A DNA stretch of 64,000 bases from Streptomyces smyrnaeus (GCF_017676345.1 NZ_JAFFZM010000012.1:62001-126000), one strand, 5' to 3'; positions 24,124 to 32,558 are shown, counted from the stretch's first letter. A program made the numbers and translations. The notes: generated by a model from the sequence alone, not told the origin.

Positions 24124-25797
24124 TCAGCGGGAAAGGGGCAGGCGGGTCTTCGAGGCGGCCACGAGTTCGGGGACGGTGGCCAGCTTGCTGCGCGGTCTGC
24201 CGGTCCGGCTGCCGCGGGCCTGCTCGGCGCGGTCGATGGCGGCCAGCCCGCGTGCGTCGACGACATGGCGGCTGCGGCGGCGCGCCAGGCGCCGGAACGC
24301 CTTTCCCGAGTGGGCGGGTGCCGGAAGAAGACCGTCGGCCGCGTCACCGAGCAGGGTGGTGACGGTCTCGGCGGCGCAGGCGCGGTTGGTACCTATGCCC
24401 CCGGTGGGGCCGCGTTTGATCCATCCCACGACATAGCTGCCGGTCCGGCCGGTCACCCGGCCCTTGTCGTGCGGGACCGTGCCGCTGTCCTCGTCGAACG
24501 GCAGCCCGGGCAGCGGCGCGCCGCGGTAGCCGATGGCTCGCAGCAGCATCCCTGTGCGGATGCCGGTCCCACCGGCGCTTCCGGTGACGCGAACGCCGAC
24601 CACGCCCGGACTCGTCCGGTCCGTGCCGCCGTCGTGCTGCACCGCCAGCGGCGCGGAGTGGAAGCGGAAGATCAGCCGGCGGCCGCCCGTCGGCACCGGC
24701 CCGGACAAGTCCACCTGCTCGCGCGGGAGTTCCCGCAGCAGGGCGGCCTTGTCCCGTGGACCTGCTGCGTCGATCGCCGGGCCGGTACGCGGGTCGTGGT
24801 CGTCGACGACCAACTCGATACCGGGCAGTTGGGTGAGGGCGAGGAGTTCGGGCCGGGTGCAGGCGGCGTCCTCGGGGCCTCGGCGCGCCAGCAGCACGAC
24901 TTCCCGCACGGCGCTTGCCCGCAGCGCGTCGAGCGCGTGGTCGGCGATGTCCGTGCCGGCCAGCTCCTCCGGGTCGGTGAGCAGGATGCGTGCCACGTCC
25001 AGGGCGACATTGCCGGTTCCGACGACGACGACGCGCTCGGTGGACAGGTCGACCGCGTCGGCGGGGACGTCGGGGTGGGCGTTGTACCAGGCGACGAAGG
25101 TGGTGGCGGGCAGGGAGCCGGTCGCCTCCTCGCCGGGGATGCCCAGCCGCCGGTCGCCGGGGGCGCCCACCGCGTAGACGACGGCGTCGTGGTGGGCGGA
25201 CAGCTCGTCCGCGGTGATGTCCTTGCCCACGTCCACGCCCAGCAGCATCCGCACCCGCGGATGGTCGTGGAACCGGGCGAAGGCGTCCCCGATCCGCTTG
25301 GTCGCCGGGTGGTCGGGCGCCACGCCGTACCGCACCAGCCCACCGGCCACCGGGAGCCGGTCCAGGAGCGTGACCTCGGCGGCGGTGTGCAGCAGCAGAT
25401 CCTCCGCGGCGTACATGCCGGCCGGACCGGTACCGACGATCGCGACCCGGGGCGCGGTGAAGTCGGCGGGCAGGGTACGGGGAAAGGCCGGCTCGTCCCA
25501 GGAGTGGAAGATGGGGCTGTCGGCCGCCGGTTGCGGTGTCGGGGCGTCCGCGTAGTAGGCGGCGTTGATCTCGGCGTACGCCTGCTGCGGACCGGTGAGG
25601 CTCTCGACGGGGAAGACCGCGTCCACCGGGCAGGCGTCCGCGCAGGCGCCGCAGTCGATGCAGGTGGCGGGGTCGATGTAGAGCATCTCGGTGCTGCCGA
25701 AGCCCGGCTCGCCGGGGGCGGGGTGGATGCAGTTGACCGGACAGACGGACACGCAGGTGGCGTCGTTGCAGCAGTTCTGACTGATGGCGTACGTCAT
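24124..25797 (-). CDS. Ferredoxin fused to FAD-dependent ferredoxin-NADP reductase (FprB-like)
   Basis: A 557-residue fusion. Residues 1-60 are a two-cluster ferredoxin with Cys9/10, 15, 19, 23 and the standard C46-x2-C49-x2-C52-x3-C56-P. Residues from about 110 form an FAD/NADP reductase of the adrenodoxin-reductase type: VAIVGTGPAGMYAAEDLL for FAD, VVVVGTGNVALDVARILL for NADP, and GYVVGWIKRGPTGGIGTN near the end. The frame extends to 26139, but the ATG at 25797 begins the ferredoxin. It follows an AurF-like diiron oxygenase by 89 bp on the same strand, so it probably passes NADPH electrons to that enzyme. Mycobacterial FprB is the closest named relative. Confidence 0.92.
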   Translation of the reverse strand: MTYAISQNCCNDATCVSVCPVNCIHPAPGEPGFGSTEMLYIDPATCIDCGACADACPVDAVFPVESLTGPQQAYAEINAAYYADAPTPQPAADSPIFHSWDEPAFPRTLPADFTAPRVAIVGTGPAGMYAAEDLLLHTAAEVTLLDRLPVAGGLVRYGVAPDHPATKRIGDAFARFHDHPRVRMLLGVDVGKDITADELSAHHDAVVYAVGAPGDRRLGIPGEEATGSLPATTFVAWYNAHPDVPADAVDLSTERVVVVGTGNVALDVARILLTDPEELAGTDIADHALDALRASAVREVVLLARRGPEDAACTRPELLALTQLPGIELVVDDHDPRTGPAIDAAGPRDKAALLRELPREQVDLSGPVPTGGRRLIFRFHSAPLAVQHDGGTDRTSPGVVGVRVTGSAGGTGIRTGMLLRAIGYRGAPLPGLPFDEDSGTVPHDKGRVTGRTGSYVVGWIKRGPTGGIGTNRACAAETVTTLLGDAADGLLPAPAHSGKAFRRLARRRSRHVVDARGLAAIDRAEQARGSRTGRPRSKLATVPELVAASKTRLPLSR

Positions 25798-25886
25798 GGG
25801 ACCAGTTCTGTGGGCGGCGTGCAGTGGTGGGCGGGCGGTGTCGGGGCGCGCGGTGGCGGTGCCCGGGCGGGCTGCGGCGGGCCGGG

Positions 25887-26801
25887 TCAGATCAGATGGG
25901 CGCGCTTGTAGAAGACCAGCGCCGGCCTGGTCAGCAGCCGGGCCGAGGCCAGGAACTCCATCAGCCCCGCGCAGCTGGAGCGCAGCATGGACTTGTGGTG
26001 CTCGTTCGCCTGCGCCTCGGCGAGCGCGCGCTTCTCGTCCAGCCCGGCGTGGGCGTACACCTTCTTGTTCACCATGCTGGTGACGATGACGTAGGAGGCG
26101 ACGGCGATCACGAAGGCGTTGATCTGACGGCGCAGCCACCCTGCTTTCGCCAGCCGCTTGCGGGTCTCGTCGCGGGCGAACTTCATGTGCCGCGACTCCT
26201 CGACGACATGGATGTTGTTGATGGTGCGGACGAACGGCACGACCCGCTGGTCCCGCATCCAGTCCCGCTGCATGACATCGAGGACTTCCTCGGCGACGAG
26301 GATCGCGGCGTAGGCGGCCTCCCCGAACGCGAGGGTCTTGAAGGCCCGGCCGAGCTCACGGGCGACGCGGCGCGGCTGATAGGCGGGCGCCCGGAGCTTT
26401 TTGGCTCCACGGGCGAACATGATCGAGTGCCGGCACTCGTCGGCGATCTCGGTCAGCGCCCACTGCACCGTCTCGTCGGACGGGTCCTTGGCGTAGATGT
26501 CCCGCAGGATCATCTGCTGCAGGATCATCTCGAACCAGATGCCGGTACCGGCGACCGACGCGGCCTCCTGCCGGGTGAGCTCCTTGCGCTGCGCGTCGGT
26601 CAGCTCCGCCCAGTAGGCGGTGCCGAACAGGGTGCTCCACTCCGGGCTGGTGCCGTGGAAGTCCTCATCCAACGGCGTGTCCCAGTCGACTTCGGTCTGC
26701 GGGTCGTACGACAGCGTCGCCGAGGAGTCCAACAGCCGTCGGGCGACGCCGTCTTCCTCGGCGAGGTGCGGAATGTCCGGCCGGGTGGTGCTGCTTGCCA
26801 T
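25887..26801 (-). CDS. AurF-like diiron oxygenase
   Basis: A 304-residue helical protein with all seven iron ligands of the p-aminobenzoate N-oxygenase AurF at matching spacings: Glu91, Glu122, His125, Glu171, His198, Glu202, His205 (AurF has 101, 136, 139, 196, 223, 227, 230). Motifs are DECRHSIMF and IHVVEESRHMKFARDE. AurF oxidises an arylamine to a nitro group; related enzymes hydroxylate other substrates. The ATG at 26801 starts MASSTTRPD; a frame to 26906 crosses a palindrome in the promoter. The neighbouring ferredoxin-reductase fusion fits as electron donor. A biosynthetic cluster around it is not evident, so the substrate is open. Confidence 0.9.
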   Translation of the reverse strand: MASSTTRPDIPHLAEEDGVARRLLDSSATLSYDPQTEVDWDTPLDEDFHGTSPEWSTLFGTAYWAELTDAQRKELTRQEAASVAGTGIWFEMILQQMILRDIYAKDPSDETVQWALTEIADECRHSIMFARGAKKLRAPAYQPRRVARELGRAFKTLAFGEAAYAAILVAEEVLDVMQRDWMRDQRVVPFVRTINNIHVVEESRHMKFARDETRKRLAKAGWLRRQINAFVIAVASYVIVTSMVNKKVYAHAGLDEKRALAEAQANEHHKSMLRSSCAGLMEFLASARLLTRPALVFYKRAHLI

Positions 26802-26882
26802 GCTGCGACTCCTCGGTTCGGATAGCGGGCCGTTCCCGACTGGCCACGGGCGTGATGCGGCGTCCCGAGACGCCGCACGCCT

Positions 26883-26907
26883 CTTGTTAGACGGACTGTA
26901 TAACAAG
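26883..26907. promoter_or_regulatory. Inverted repeat ahead of the diiron oxygenase gene
   Basis: CTTGTTA (26883-26889), 11-bp centre, TAACAAG (26901-26907), with inner matches that make the whole 23-25 bp nearly symmetric (TTGTTAnAC...GTnTAACAA). It lies 82 bp ahead of the oxygenase start. The form suggests a TetR-family operator, but no TetR gene is adjacent. Confidence 0.65.
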
Positions 26908-26966
26908 CGAAATGCCGTGCCTACCCCTCAGTAAGAAGCTCCGGCCGTCACCCGGCGGCGTCCCCG

Positions 26967-27692
26967 TCAGGTGCCGGGGGACAGGTGCGGCCGGGGGGTG
27001 GGCGCGAGGGCGATGTTGTCGTATCCGGGAAGGATCTCGGCCGTCAGCGGTGGCGCGCCGTGGAGTTCCGCGTGCAGCAGCCGCCGCAGCCGCCGGGCGC
27101 TGGCGCGGTAGAAGCGAAGCTGCGTCCCGCGTCCGAACACCGCGAAGCCGGCCCGGACGACGGGGTTCGCCATCGGCGCGCGCCGTGAGTAGCCGGAGAT
27201 GCGGAACTCCACGGCTCCTGTCCGCAGGTGTTTGACGACCTTGTAGGTGAGTTCACCCTGCTCCAGGTGGCCCTGGAGGGTCCGGTAGGCCCACCCCCAC
27301 ACCCGCGACGCGGCCTCGCCGCTGCCGTGCGTCTCGTCGATCACGGACGTCACCCGTACGCCCATGTCGAACCGGAGCCCGGCGAACCGGCCTTCCAGGA
27401 GCATGTCGCGGCCGAGCAGTGCGGAGTCGGTGCGGTACAGGGCGCGCAGGATCGCCGGTTCCGCGAACTGGTAGTCGCGCACCAGGCGGCAGGCGATCTC
27501 CCAGGGGCCGCCCCGCACGGGGTCACCGGCCGGTTCGTGGGCCAACAGCCGGCAGAGCGAGTCGACGTGCCAGCCCGAGTCCCAGGTGGGCACCCGGTTC
27601 CCGGTCAGCGGGCCGTAGTTGACCTTGCGGTCGGACAGCGTGTGCAGTGCGGCGACAGCCGACGCGCGGTACAGCCGTCGTTCACGCAGCAT
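26967..27692 (-). CDS. DUF1990 family protein
   Basis: A 241-residue protein of unknown function. It has the DUF1990 pattern: NYGPLTG, RFDMGVRVTSVIDETHGSGEAASRVWGWAYRTLQGHLEQGEL and a C-terminal RFYRASARRLRRLLHAEL. The central stretch WAYRTLQGHLEQGEL is the most conserved part of the family. No signal peptide or clear membrane segment. Its ATG lies inside the 3' end of the small upstream gene (11-bp overlap), so the two form one unit. A DUF1990-like relative is encoded divergently at 28028. Confidence 0.78.
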   Translation of the reverse strand: MLRERRLYRASAVAALHTLSDRKVNYGPLTGNRVPTWDSGWHVDSLCRLLAHEPAGDPVRGGPWEIACRLVRDYQFAEPAILRALYRTDSALLGRDMLLEGRFAGLRFDMGVRVTSVIDETHGSGEAASRVWGWAYRTLQGHLEQGELTYKVVKHLRTGAVEFRISGYSRRAPMANPVVRAGFAVFGRGTQLRFYRASARRLRRLLHAELHGAPPLTAEILPGYDNIALAPTPRPHLSPGT

Positions 27693-27954
27693 GCCCGCTG
27701 CCCCGTCGGGGGCGGCCGTCCGGCTGTGTGAGGAGCCCCTGCTCCAGCTCCGCCATGGACTGGCTCATGTTCCACAGCGTGGGTGCCCACAGGCCGACGA
27801 ACAGGGCGCGGCGCTCGGCGTTGCCGCGCTCGTCCTGGTCGAAGCTGGCGGCGCGCATCCAAAAGACGATGCAGAGCCCGACGGATCCCATCGACAGCAG
27901 TTGCAGATGCGCGCTGCGCAGCCCGGTCCGGTACATCAGCTTTTCGAAGAGCAC
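27682..27954 (-). CDS. Small conserved hydrophobic protein
   Basis: A 90-residue protein. Residues 10-30 (RTGLRSAHLQLLSMGSVGLCIVFWM) include one likely membrane helix; the rest is amphipathic, with LFVGLWAPTLWNMSQSMAELEQGLL. The frame runs to 28008, but the GTG at 27954 has a perfect AGGAGG five bases ahead and is the clear start. It overlaps the DUF1990 gene by 11 bp. I do not recognise the family. The context suggests a membrane partner of the DUF1990 protein. Confidence 0.75.
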   Translation of the reverse strand: MLFEKLMYRTGLRSAHLQLLSMGSVGLCIVFWMRAASFDQDERGNAERRALFVGLWAPTLWNMSQSMAELEQGLLTQPDGRPRRGSGHAA

Positions 27955-27994
27955 GCCGACCTCCTGAGCTGGGAGTGCGGGCATCACCAGTACG

Positions 27995-28025
27995 CACCTA
28001 TGCCCCATTCATGGTGTCATAGGTG
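27995..28025. promoter_or_regulatory. Inverted repeat in the divergent DUF1990 promoter gap
   Basis: CACCTATG (27995-28002) and CATAGGTG (28018-28025) are exact inverted repeats with a 15-bp centre that contains CCATTCATGG. The gap between the small gene (27954) and the plus-strand gene (28028) is only 73 bp, so one bound regulator could control both. The right arm AGGTG also sits near the ribosome site of the gene at 28028. Confidence 0.65.
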
Positions 28026-28027
28026 TT

Positions 28028-28828
28028 ATGTCCCTACAGGGTCGGATGCGGCTGGGAGCCGGCGGCCCCGTCCGGAACGGCTCGGACGGGCCTCCGGCCA
28101 GGCTGCCGGGCAAGCCGTCACCGCGACGGCGGATCGGCACGCTCCTGCGCTTCCCGGTGGGTGTCCTGCTGGTCTCCTGGGAGTACATGTGGCGGGTGAC
28201 CGCGCTGCACCGCAGCGAGGTGGAGGGGGACGCCGACGATCTGCCGCCGCCGCTGCCGAGCGCATTCGTCGACGAGCTCACCAAGCGCCTCGTCGACGGC
28301 GTGGGCCCGATGTTCCACCGCCGCTTCAGCGTCCGCATCCACGGTGCCCGGCTGGGGCCCGAGGCGCTGATCGGCGCCATGGCCGCGGACCTGAACCGGC
28401 CCGCCCCCTCGACCGTGGCGGTCTTCCACAAGACGCGGGGCGAGGAGGGGCCCGCGCGCCCCGGCGACGAGTATCGGGTGCAGATGCCGGGCCCCTGGGA
28501 CGGGCCCGTCCGGGTGCTCCACCGCGACCCGGTCACCATCCGGCTGGGCACGCTGCGCGGACACCTGGAGGCGGGACAGATCCAGTTCGCGGCCCGCGAG
28601 GCCGGGGACGAGCTGCGGTTCGAGGTCGAAGCGTGGTCCCGCGCCGGTGACTGGTGGGCCGACCTGCTCTACAGCCGGCTGCGGGTGGCCAAGGAGATCC
28701 AGTTCAACATGTGGGTGCACGTCGCCCTCGGTGCCGCCGCCATCGCCGGGGGACGCCTGCGCGGAGGCGTCACCATCGAGACGCGCAGCATCCCGCCGGC
28801 CTTCTGCGAGGCGGCACGGCACTGCTGA
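28028..28828 (+). CDS. DUF1990-like protein
   Basis: A 266-residue protein distantly like the DUF1990 gene on the other strand. Shared elements are PVTIRLGTLRGHLEAGQIQF (compare GHLEQGEL) followed by a LRFEVEAWSRAGDWWADLLYSRL stretch and a conserved C-terminal helix with KEIQFNMWVHVALGAAA. A hydrophobic patch near residues 40-55 (LLRFPVGVLLVSWEYMW) may associate with membrane. The start at 28028 is the first ATG after the inverted repeat. Function unknown; the paired, divergent arrangement suggests a shared process with the genes on the other strand. Confidence 0.68.
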   Translation: MSLQGRMRLGAGGPVRNGSDGPPARLPGKPSPRRRIGTLLRFPVGVLLVSWEYMWRVTALHRSEVEGDADDLPPPLPSAFVDELTKRLVDGVGPMFHRRFSVRIHGARLGPEALIGAMAADLNRPAPSTVAVFHKTRGEEGPARPGDEYRVQMPGPWDGPVRVLHRDPVTIRLGTLRGHLEAGQIQFAAREAGDELRFEVEAWSRAGDWWADLLYSRLRVAKEIQFNMWVHVALGAAAIAGGRLRGGVTIETRSIPPAFCEAARHC

Positions 28829-28845
28829 GGTCTGCTCGGCGCGCT

Positions 28846-28903
28846 GCGGCCCGCCGCGGCGCGAGCGGCCTGCGGTGCCGGTGCTCCCCGCCCGGCGGGC
28901 CGC
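28846..28903. terminator. Long inverted repeat between convergent genes
   Basis: GCGGCCCGCC (28846-28855) and GGCGGGCCGC (28894-28903) are exact inverted repeats with a 38-base loop that can form further stems. It fills the gap between the plus-strand DUF1990-like gene and the minus-strand GntR gene, where a bidirectional terminator is expected. Confidence 0.4.
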
Positions 28904-29617
28904 TCACTCCCAGACGGCGACGCTGCGCCGGACCGGGACGGCTCCCGGGTCGCTGGCGAACAGCTGGGGGGAGTGGGCGCGGATGCGTTCGATGTCGCTG
29001 AAGACCGCGCGCAGATGGGTGCGCATGGCCGTGCGGGCGCCGTCCGTGTCGCCGCTGAGGACCGCCTCGAAGATCTGAGTGTGCTGGTCGGCGAACGCGG
29101 CCGAGGAGGCGTGCTCGTGGAGCCCGAGCCGACGGGCGCGGTCCAGGTGCCCCTTGGCGGCGGCGACGGTCGTCCAGGCGTTGGCGTGGCCGCTCAACCG
29201 CAGCAGGCCCTGGTGGAACGCCTCGTCCAGGGTGAAGAACTCCTCCAGATCCAGCTCGGGGCCGCGCTGGTGCTCCAGGTTGTCCCGCAGTTCGGCGACG
29301 ACGCCGGGGTCGAGTTCCGCGGGCAGGTCCTCCAGCGCGGCCAGTTCGACCGCCTCGCGCAGGAACTGGGCGTCCGCGACCTGGGCCGGGTCGACCCGGG
29401 AGACGAAGGAGCCGATCTTGGGGAAGATCTGCACCAGCCCGTCCTGGGCCAGCATGATCAAGCTCTCCCGGACCGGGGTGCGGCTCACCCCGAGGGAGGC
29501 CGCCAACTCGTTCTCGGAGAGGGCGGCGCCCGGGGGGAGCTCCAGGGTCAGGACCATCCGGCGCAGCCGGTTGTAGAGGGCGCGCCGGCTGGTCGTCCGC
29601 CGGTTCGAGTCAGCCAT
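28904..29617 (-). CDS. GntR-family (FCD) regulator of the gulonate/mannonate operon
   Basis: A 237-residue regulator. The winged helix ends in AASLGVSRTPVRESLIMLAQDGLV, and the C-terminal FCD domain holds DEAFHQGLLRLSGHANAW and DQHTQIFEAVLSGD, whose Asp and His residues bind a metal and the effector in this family. Starts at 29617 (MADSN) or 29626 (MGRMADSN) are both possible; neither has a strong ribosome site. It is divergent from manD, with a GTATAC-centred palindrome in between like those bound by UxuR/ExuR-type GntR proteins. A sugar acid of the pathway is the likely inducer. Confidence 0.9.
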   Translation of the reverse strand: MADSNRRTTSRRALYNRLRRMVLTLELPPGAALSENELAASLGVSRTPVRESLIMLAQDGLVQIFPKIGSFVSRVDPAQVADAQFLREAVELAALEDLPAELDPGVVAELRDNLEHQRGPELDLEEFFTLDEAFHQGLLRLSGHANAWTTVAAAKGHLDRARRLGLHEHASSAAFADQHTQIFEAVLSGDTDGARTAMRTHLRAVFSDIERIRAHSPQLFASDPGAVPVRRSVAVWE

Positions 29618-29702
29618 GCGGCCCATCGTATCGGGAGGGTGCGCCCGTCGGGCCCGGACAGAAGCACAGGTGAGCGGGGTGCACCTCTTGTCCATCTGGC
29701 CG

Positions 29703-29721
29703 ACAAGTGCTTGTATACAAG
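29703..29721. promoter_or_regulatory. Overlapping palindromic GntR operator
   Basis: Two palindromes share bases: ACAAG-TG-CTTGT (29703-29714) and the perfect 12-mer CTTGTATACAAG (29710-29721). They lie between the GntR start and manD (29775). A possible -35 TTGTCC (29688) and -10 TTGTAT (29711) spaced 17 bp overlap the site, so a bound repressor would block manD transcription. Confidence 0.75.
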
Positions 29722-29774
29722 TCCTGCCCGACCATTGGCCGCTTCACCCGGCCGTTTGAAGGAGAAGGGACGCC

Positions 29775-30983
29775 GTGAGCAAGATCGAGCACGCCGAGGT
29801 GTTCGTCGCTTCCCCGGGACGCACGTTCGTGACCCTGCGCATCACCACCACCGACGGGGTCACCGGCCTCGGCGACGCCACCCTCAACGGACGGGAGCTG
29901 GCCGTCGCCGCGTATCTGCGCGACCATGTCGCCCCCCTGCTGATCGGCAAGGACCCGGCCCGTATCGAGGACATCTGGCAGTACCTGTACAAGGGCGCCT
30001 ACTGGCGGCGCGGACCGGTCACCATGACCGCCGTCTCCGCCGTCGACACGGCCCTGTGGGACATCAAGGGCAAGACCGCGGGGCTCCCCGTCTACCAGCT
30101 GCTCGGTGGCCGCTCCCGCGACGGCGTCCTCGTCTACTCGCACGCCAGCGGCACCGACGTCCCCGCCCTCCTCGACGATGTCGAACGCTTCCTCGAACTC
30201 GGCTACAAGGCGGTCCGGGCCCAGGCCGCCGTCCCCGACGTCGGCGGCACCTACGGGGTGCGCAAGGGCAGGCTCTACGAGCCGGCCGCCACCGCGCTGC
30301 CCCAGGAGCAGCCCTGGGACACCGAGGCGTATCTGCGCTTCGCCCCCACCTATCTGGAGGCGGTACGCGAACGCTTCGGCCTCGGCTTCCACCTCCTGCA
30401 CGACGTCCACCACCGGCTCACCCCGATGGAAGCCGCCCGCTTCGGCAAGCGCGTCGAGGACGTCGGGCTGATGTGGATGGAGGACCCGACACCGGCCGAG
30501 AACCAGGAAGCCTTCCGCCTCATCCGGCAGCACACCACAACGCCGGTCGCGGTCGGGGAGGTGCTCACTTCGATCTGGGACGTCCAGCAGCTGATCACCG
30601 AGCAGCTCATCGACTACGTACGCACCACCGTCGTGCACGCCGGAGGCATCACCCATCTGCGCCGGATCTTCGACCTCGCCGCCCTCTACCAGGTACGCAC
30701 CGGGTCGCACGGGGCCACCGACCTGTCCCCGGTCAGTCTCAGCGCCAACGTCCACCTCGACCTGGCCGTGCCCAACTTCGGCATCCAGGAGTACATGGGC
30801 CACCCCGAGGAGGCGGCCGAGGTCTTCCCGGGCGGCGTCACCTTCTCCGACGGCATGCTGCACCCCTCCGAGGAACCGGGCCTGGGAGTGGAGTACGACG
30901 AGACCGCCGCGGCCCGCTTCCCGTACGAACAGCGCTATCTACCGGTGGCCCGCCGCCTCGACGGATCGGTCCACGACTGGTGA
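29775..30983 (+). CDS. manD: D-mannonate dehydratase, enolase superfamily
   Basis: A 402-residue enzyme, the normal length of the ManD subgroup, that dehydrates D-mannonate (or D-gluconate in low-activity members) to 2-keto-3-deoxygluconate. The metal ligands fall at Asp210, Glu236 and Glu262, with His212 in HDVHH and Arg148/Tyr160 in the flexible active-site loop, as in characterised ManD enzymes. The GTG at 29775 follows GGAGAAGG. It heads an operon of four genes with overlapping ends, downstream of a GntR operator. Members placed beside a gulonate/idonate dehydrogenase usually have modest mannonate activity. Confidence 0.93.
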   Translation: MSKIEHAEVFVASPGRTFVTLRITTTDGVTGLGDATLNGRELAVAAYLRDHVAPLLIGKDPARIEDIWQYLYKGAYWRRGPVTMTAVSAVDTALWDIKGKTAGLPVYQLLGGRSRDGVLVYSHASGTDVPALLDDVERFLELGYKAVRAQAAVPDVGGTYGVRKGRLYEPAATALPQEQPWDTEAYLRFAPTYLEAVRERFGLGFHLLHDVHHRLTPMEAARFGKRVEDVGLMWMEDPTPAENQEAFRLIRQHTTTPVAVGEVLTSIWDVQQLITEQLIDYVRTTVVHAGGITHLRRIFDLAALYQVRTGSHGATDLSPVSLSANVHLDLAVPNFGIQEYMGHPEEAAEVFPGGVTFSDGMLHPSEEPGLGVEYDETAAARFPYEQRYLPVARRLDGSVHDW

Positions 30984-32500
30984 CCGCCTCCGACCGCACC
31001 GACCGGGCGGCGCCGCCCCGTCTCGGCCGGGCGACCCTGCACCGGCTTCCGCACGAGTGCCGTCCCGCCATCGACCCGGACGCGCTGCGCACCCGCGTCG
31101 TCCACTTCGGGCTCGGTGCCTTCCACCGGGCGCACCAGGCCGTATGGACCGAGCAGGCGGCCGCCCGCTCAGGGGAGCCCTGGGGGATCACCGCGGTCGC
31201 GCCCCGCTCGCCCGCGGCGGCCGGGGCACTGCGCGAACAGGACCTCCTGTACTCGTTCACCGAGCGCCGCCCGGACGGCGCCGCCACCCGGGTCGTCGCC
31301 GCGCTGACCGGCGCACTGGTGATGACCGAGGACGCCGCGCGGGTCGACGCGCTGCTCGCCGATCCCGAGGTCACGGTCGTCACCCTCACCGTCACCGAGA
31401 AGGGCTATCACCGCCTGGCCGGACGGGACCCCCGCGAGGGGCCCGTCCTGGACCGGGCGGCACCGGCAATCGCCGCGGACCTGGAACGCACCGCGGCCGG
31501 AGCCGGAGCCGGGATCGGGGCCGGGAGCTCTGCGGAGCGGCTGTCCACCGTGGTCGGGCGGCTGGCCGCCGGGCTGGCCGCCAGGATGCGGTCCGGTGCG
31601 GCGCCCCTGACCGTCGTCTCCTGCGACAACATGGCGGACAACGGCGCCGTACTGGGCGCCGCCGTACGGGACTTCATCGCCGCGAGCGGCTGGCCCGACC
31701 GGCGGACCGTACTCGACAGGATGGCCACCGCCGTCGCCTTCCCCGGCACGGTCGTCGACCGGATCGTCCCCGCCACCACCGACACCGACCTGGCACGCGC
31801 GGCCAAGGCGCTCGGACAGCGGGACACGGCCGCCGTGACCGGTGAGCCGTACCGCAGCTGGGTACTGGAGGACTCCTTCGCCGCACCCCGGCCCCCCTGG
31901 GAGCTGGACGGCGCGCTGTTCGTCCCCGACACCACCCCCTACCAGCTCACCAAACTCCGGCTGCTCAACGGCTGCCACTCCGCACTCGCCTACCTCGGGT
32001 CCGCGGCCGGCCGGACCACCGTCGCCGAAGCGCTGGACACCGACTGGGGCGCCCCGCTGGTGCGCGGCCTGTGCGCCGAACTGGCCCCCACCCTGCCGCC
32101 GGGCGGGCCCGATCCGGTGGCCTACGCCGCCGAACTCGTGACCCGCTTCCGCAACCCGGCCATGGACCACCAACTGCGGCAGATCGCCACCGACGGTTCG
32201 CTCAAGCTCCCCGAACGCTGGCTGCCCGCGCTGCGCACACTGCGTGCGGCCGGCACCCCCACCCCCCTCCTCGAAGTCGCCCTCGCGGGCTGGGTGTACG
32301 CCACCCACCCGGACCGGCAGGCCGCCGACCCCGCGGCCGAAACCCTCGCCGACTGCTGGCGCGGCCACCCGGAGCCCACCGGCACCGTCCGCGCCCTGCT
32401 CACCGCGCTCGGCGCCGCCGACCTCGCCGACGACACCGCGCTCACCGGCGCCGTCGCGGCCCGGCTGCCCGCGCTGCGGGTCGGCCGGATCGAGGTCTGA
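30980..32500 (+). CDS. uxuB: Fructuronate reductase / mannitol dehydrogenase family
   Basis: A 506-residue NAD-dependent long-chain polyol dehydrogenase. Family text includes TRVVHFGLGAFHRAHQAVW at the start, TVTEKGYHR, VVSCDNMADNGAVL, and PYQLTKLRLLNGCHSALAYLG with the catalytic Lys. The GTG at 30980 overlaps the manD stop. Next to mannonate dehydratase, its likely reaction is D-fructuronate to D-mannonate. It also contains a small Gly/Ala insert (AGAGAGIGAGSS) around residue 175. Other polyols (mannitol, arabinitol) are used by relatives, so the assignment rests partly on context. Confidence 0.9.
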   Translation: MTASDRTDRAAPPRLGRATLHRLPHECRPAIDPDALRTRVVHFGLGAFHRAHQAVWTEQAAARSGEPWGITAVAPRSPAAAGALREQDLLYSFTERRPDGAATRVVAALTGALVMTEDAARVDALLADPEVTVVTLTVTEKGYHRLAGRDPREGPVLDRAAPAIAADLERTAAGAGAGIGAGSSAERLSTVVGRLAAGLAARMRSGAAPLTVVSCDNMADNGAVLGAAVRDFIAASGWPDRRTVLDRMATAVAFPGTVVDRIVPATTDTDLARAAKALGQRDTAAVTGEPYRSWVLEDSFAAPRPPWELDGALFVPDTTPYQLTKLRLLNGCHSALAYLGSAAGRTTVAEALDTDWGAPLVRGLCAELAPTLPPGGPDPVAYAAELVTRFRNPAMDHQLRQIATDGSLKLPERWLPALRTLRAAGTPTPLLEVALAGWVYATHPDRQAADPAAETLADCWRGHPEPTGTVRALLTALGAADLADDTALTGAVAARLPALRVGRIEV

Positions 32501-32558
32501 CCCGAACGCCGGACATACGTCCCCCTCCCCACTTGCCTCGACGAACGACGGAGTTCCG

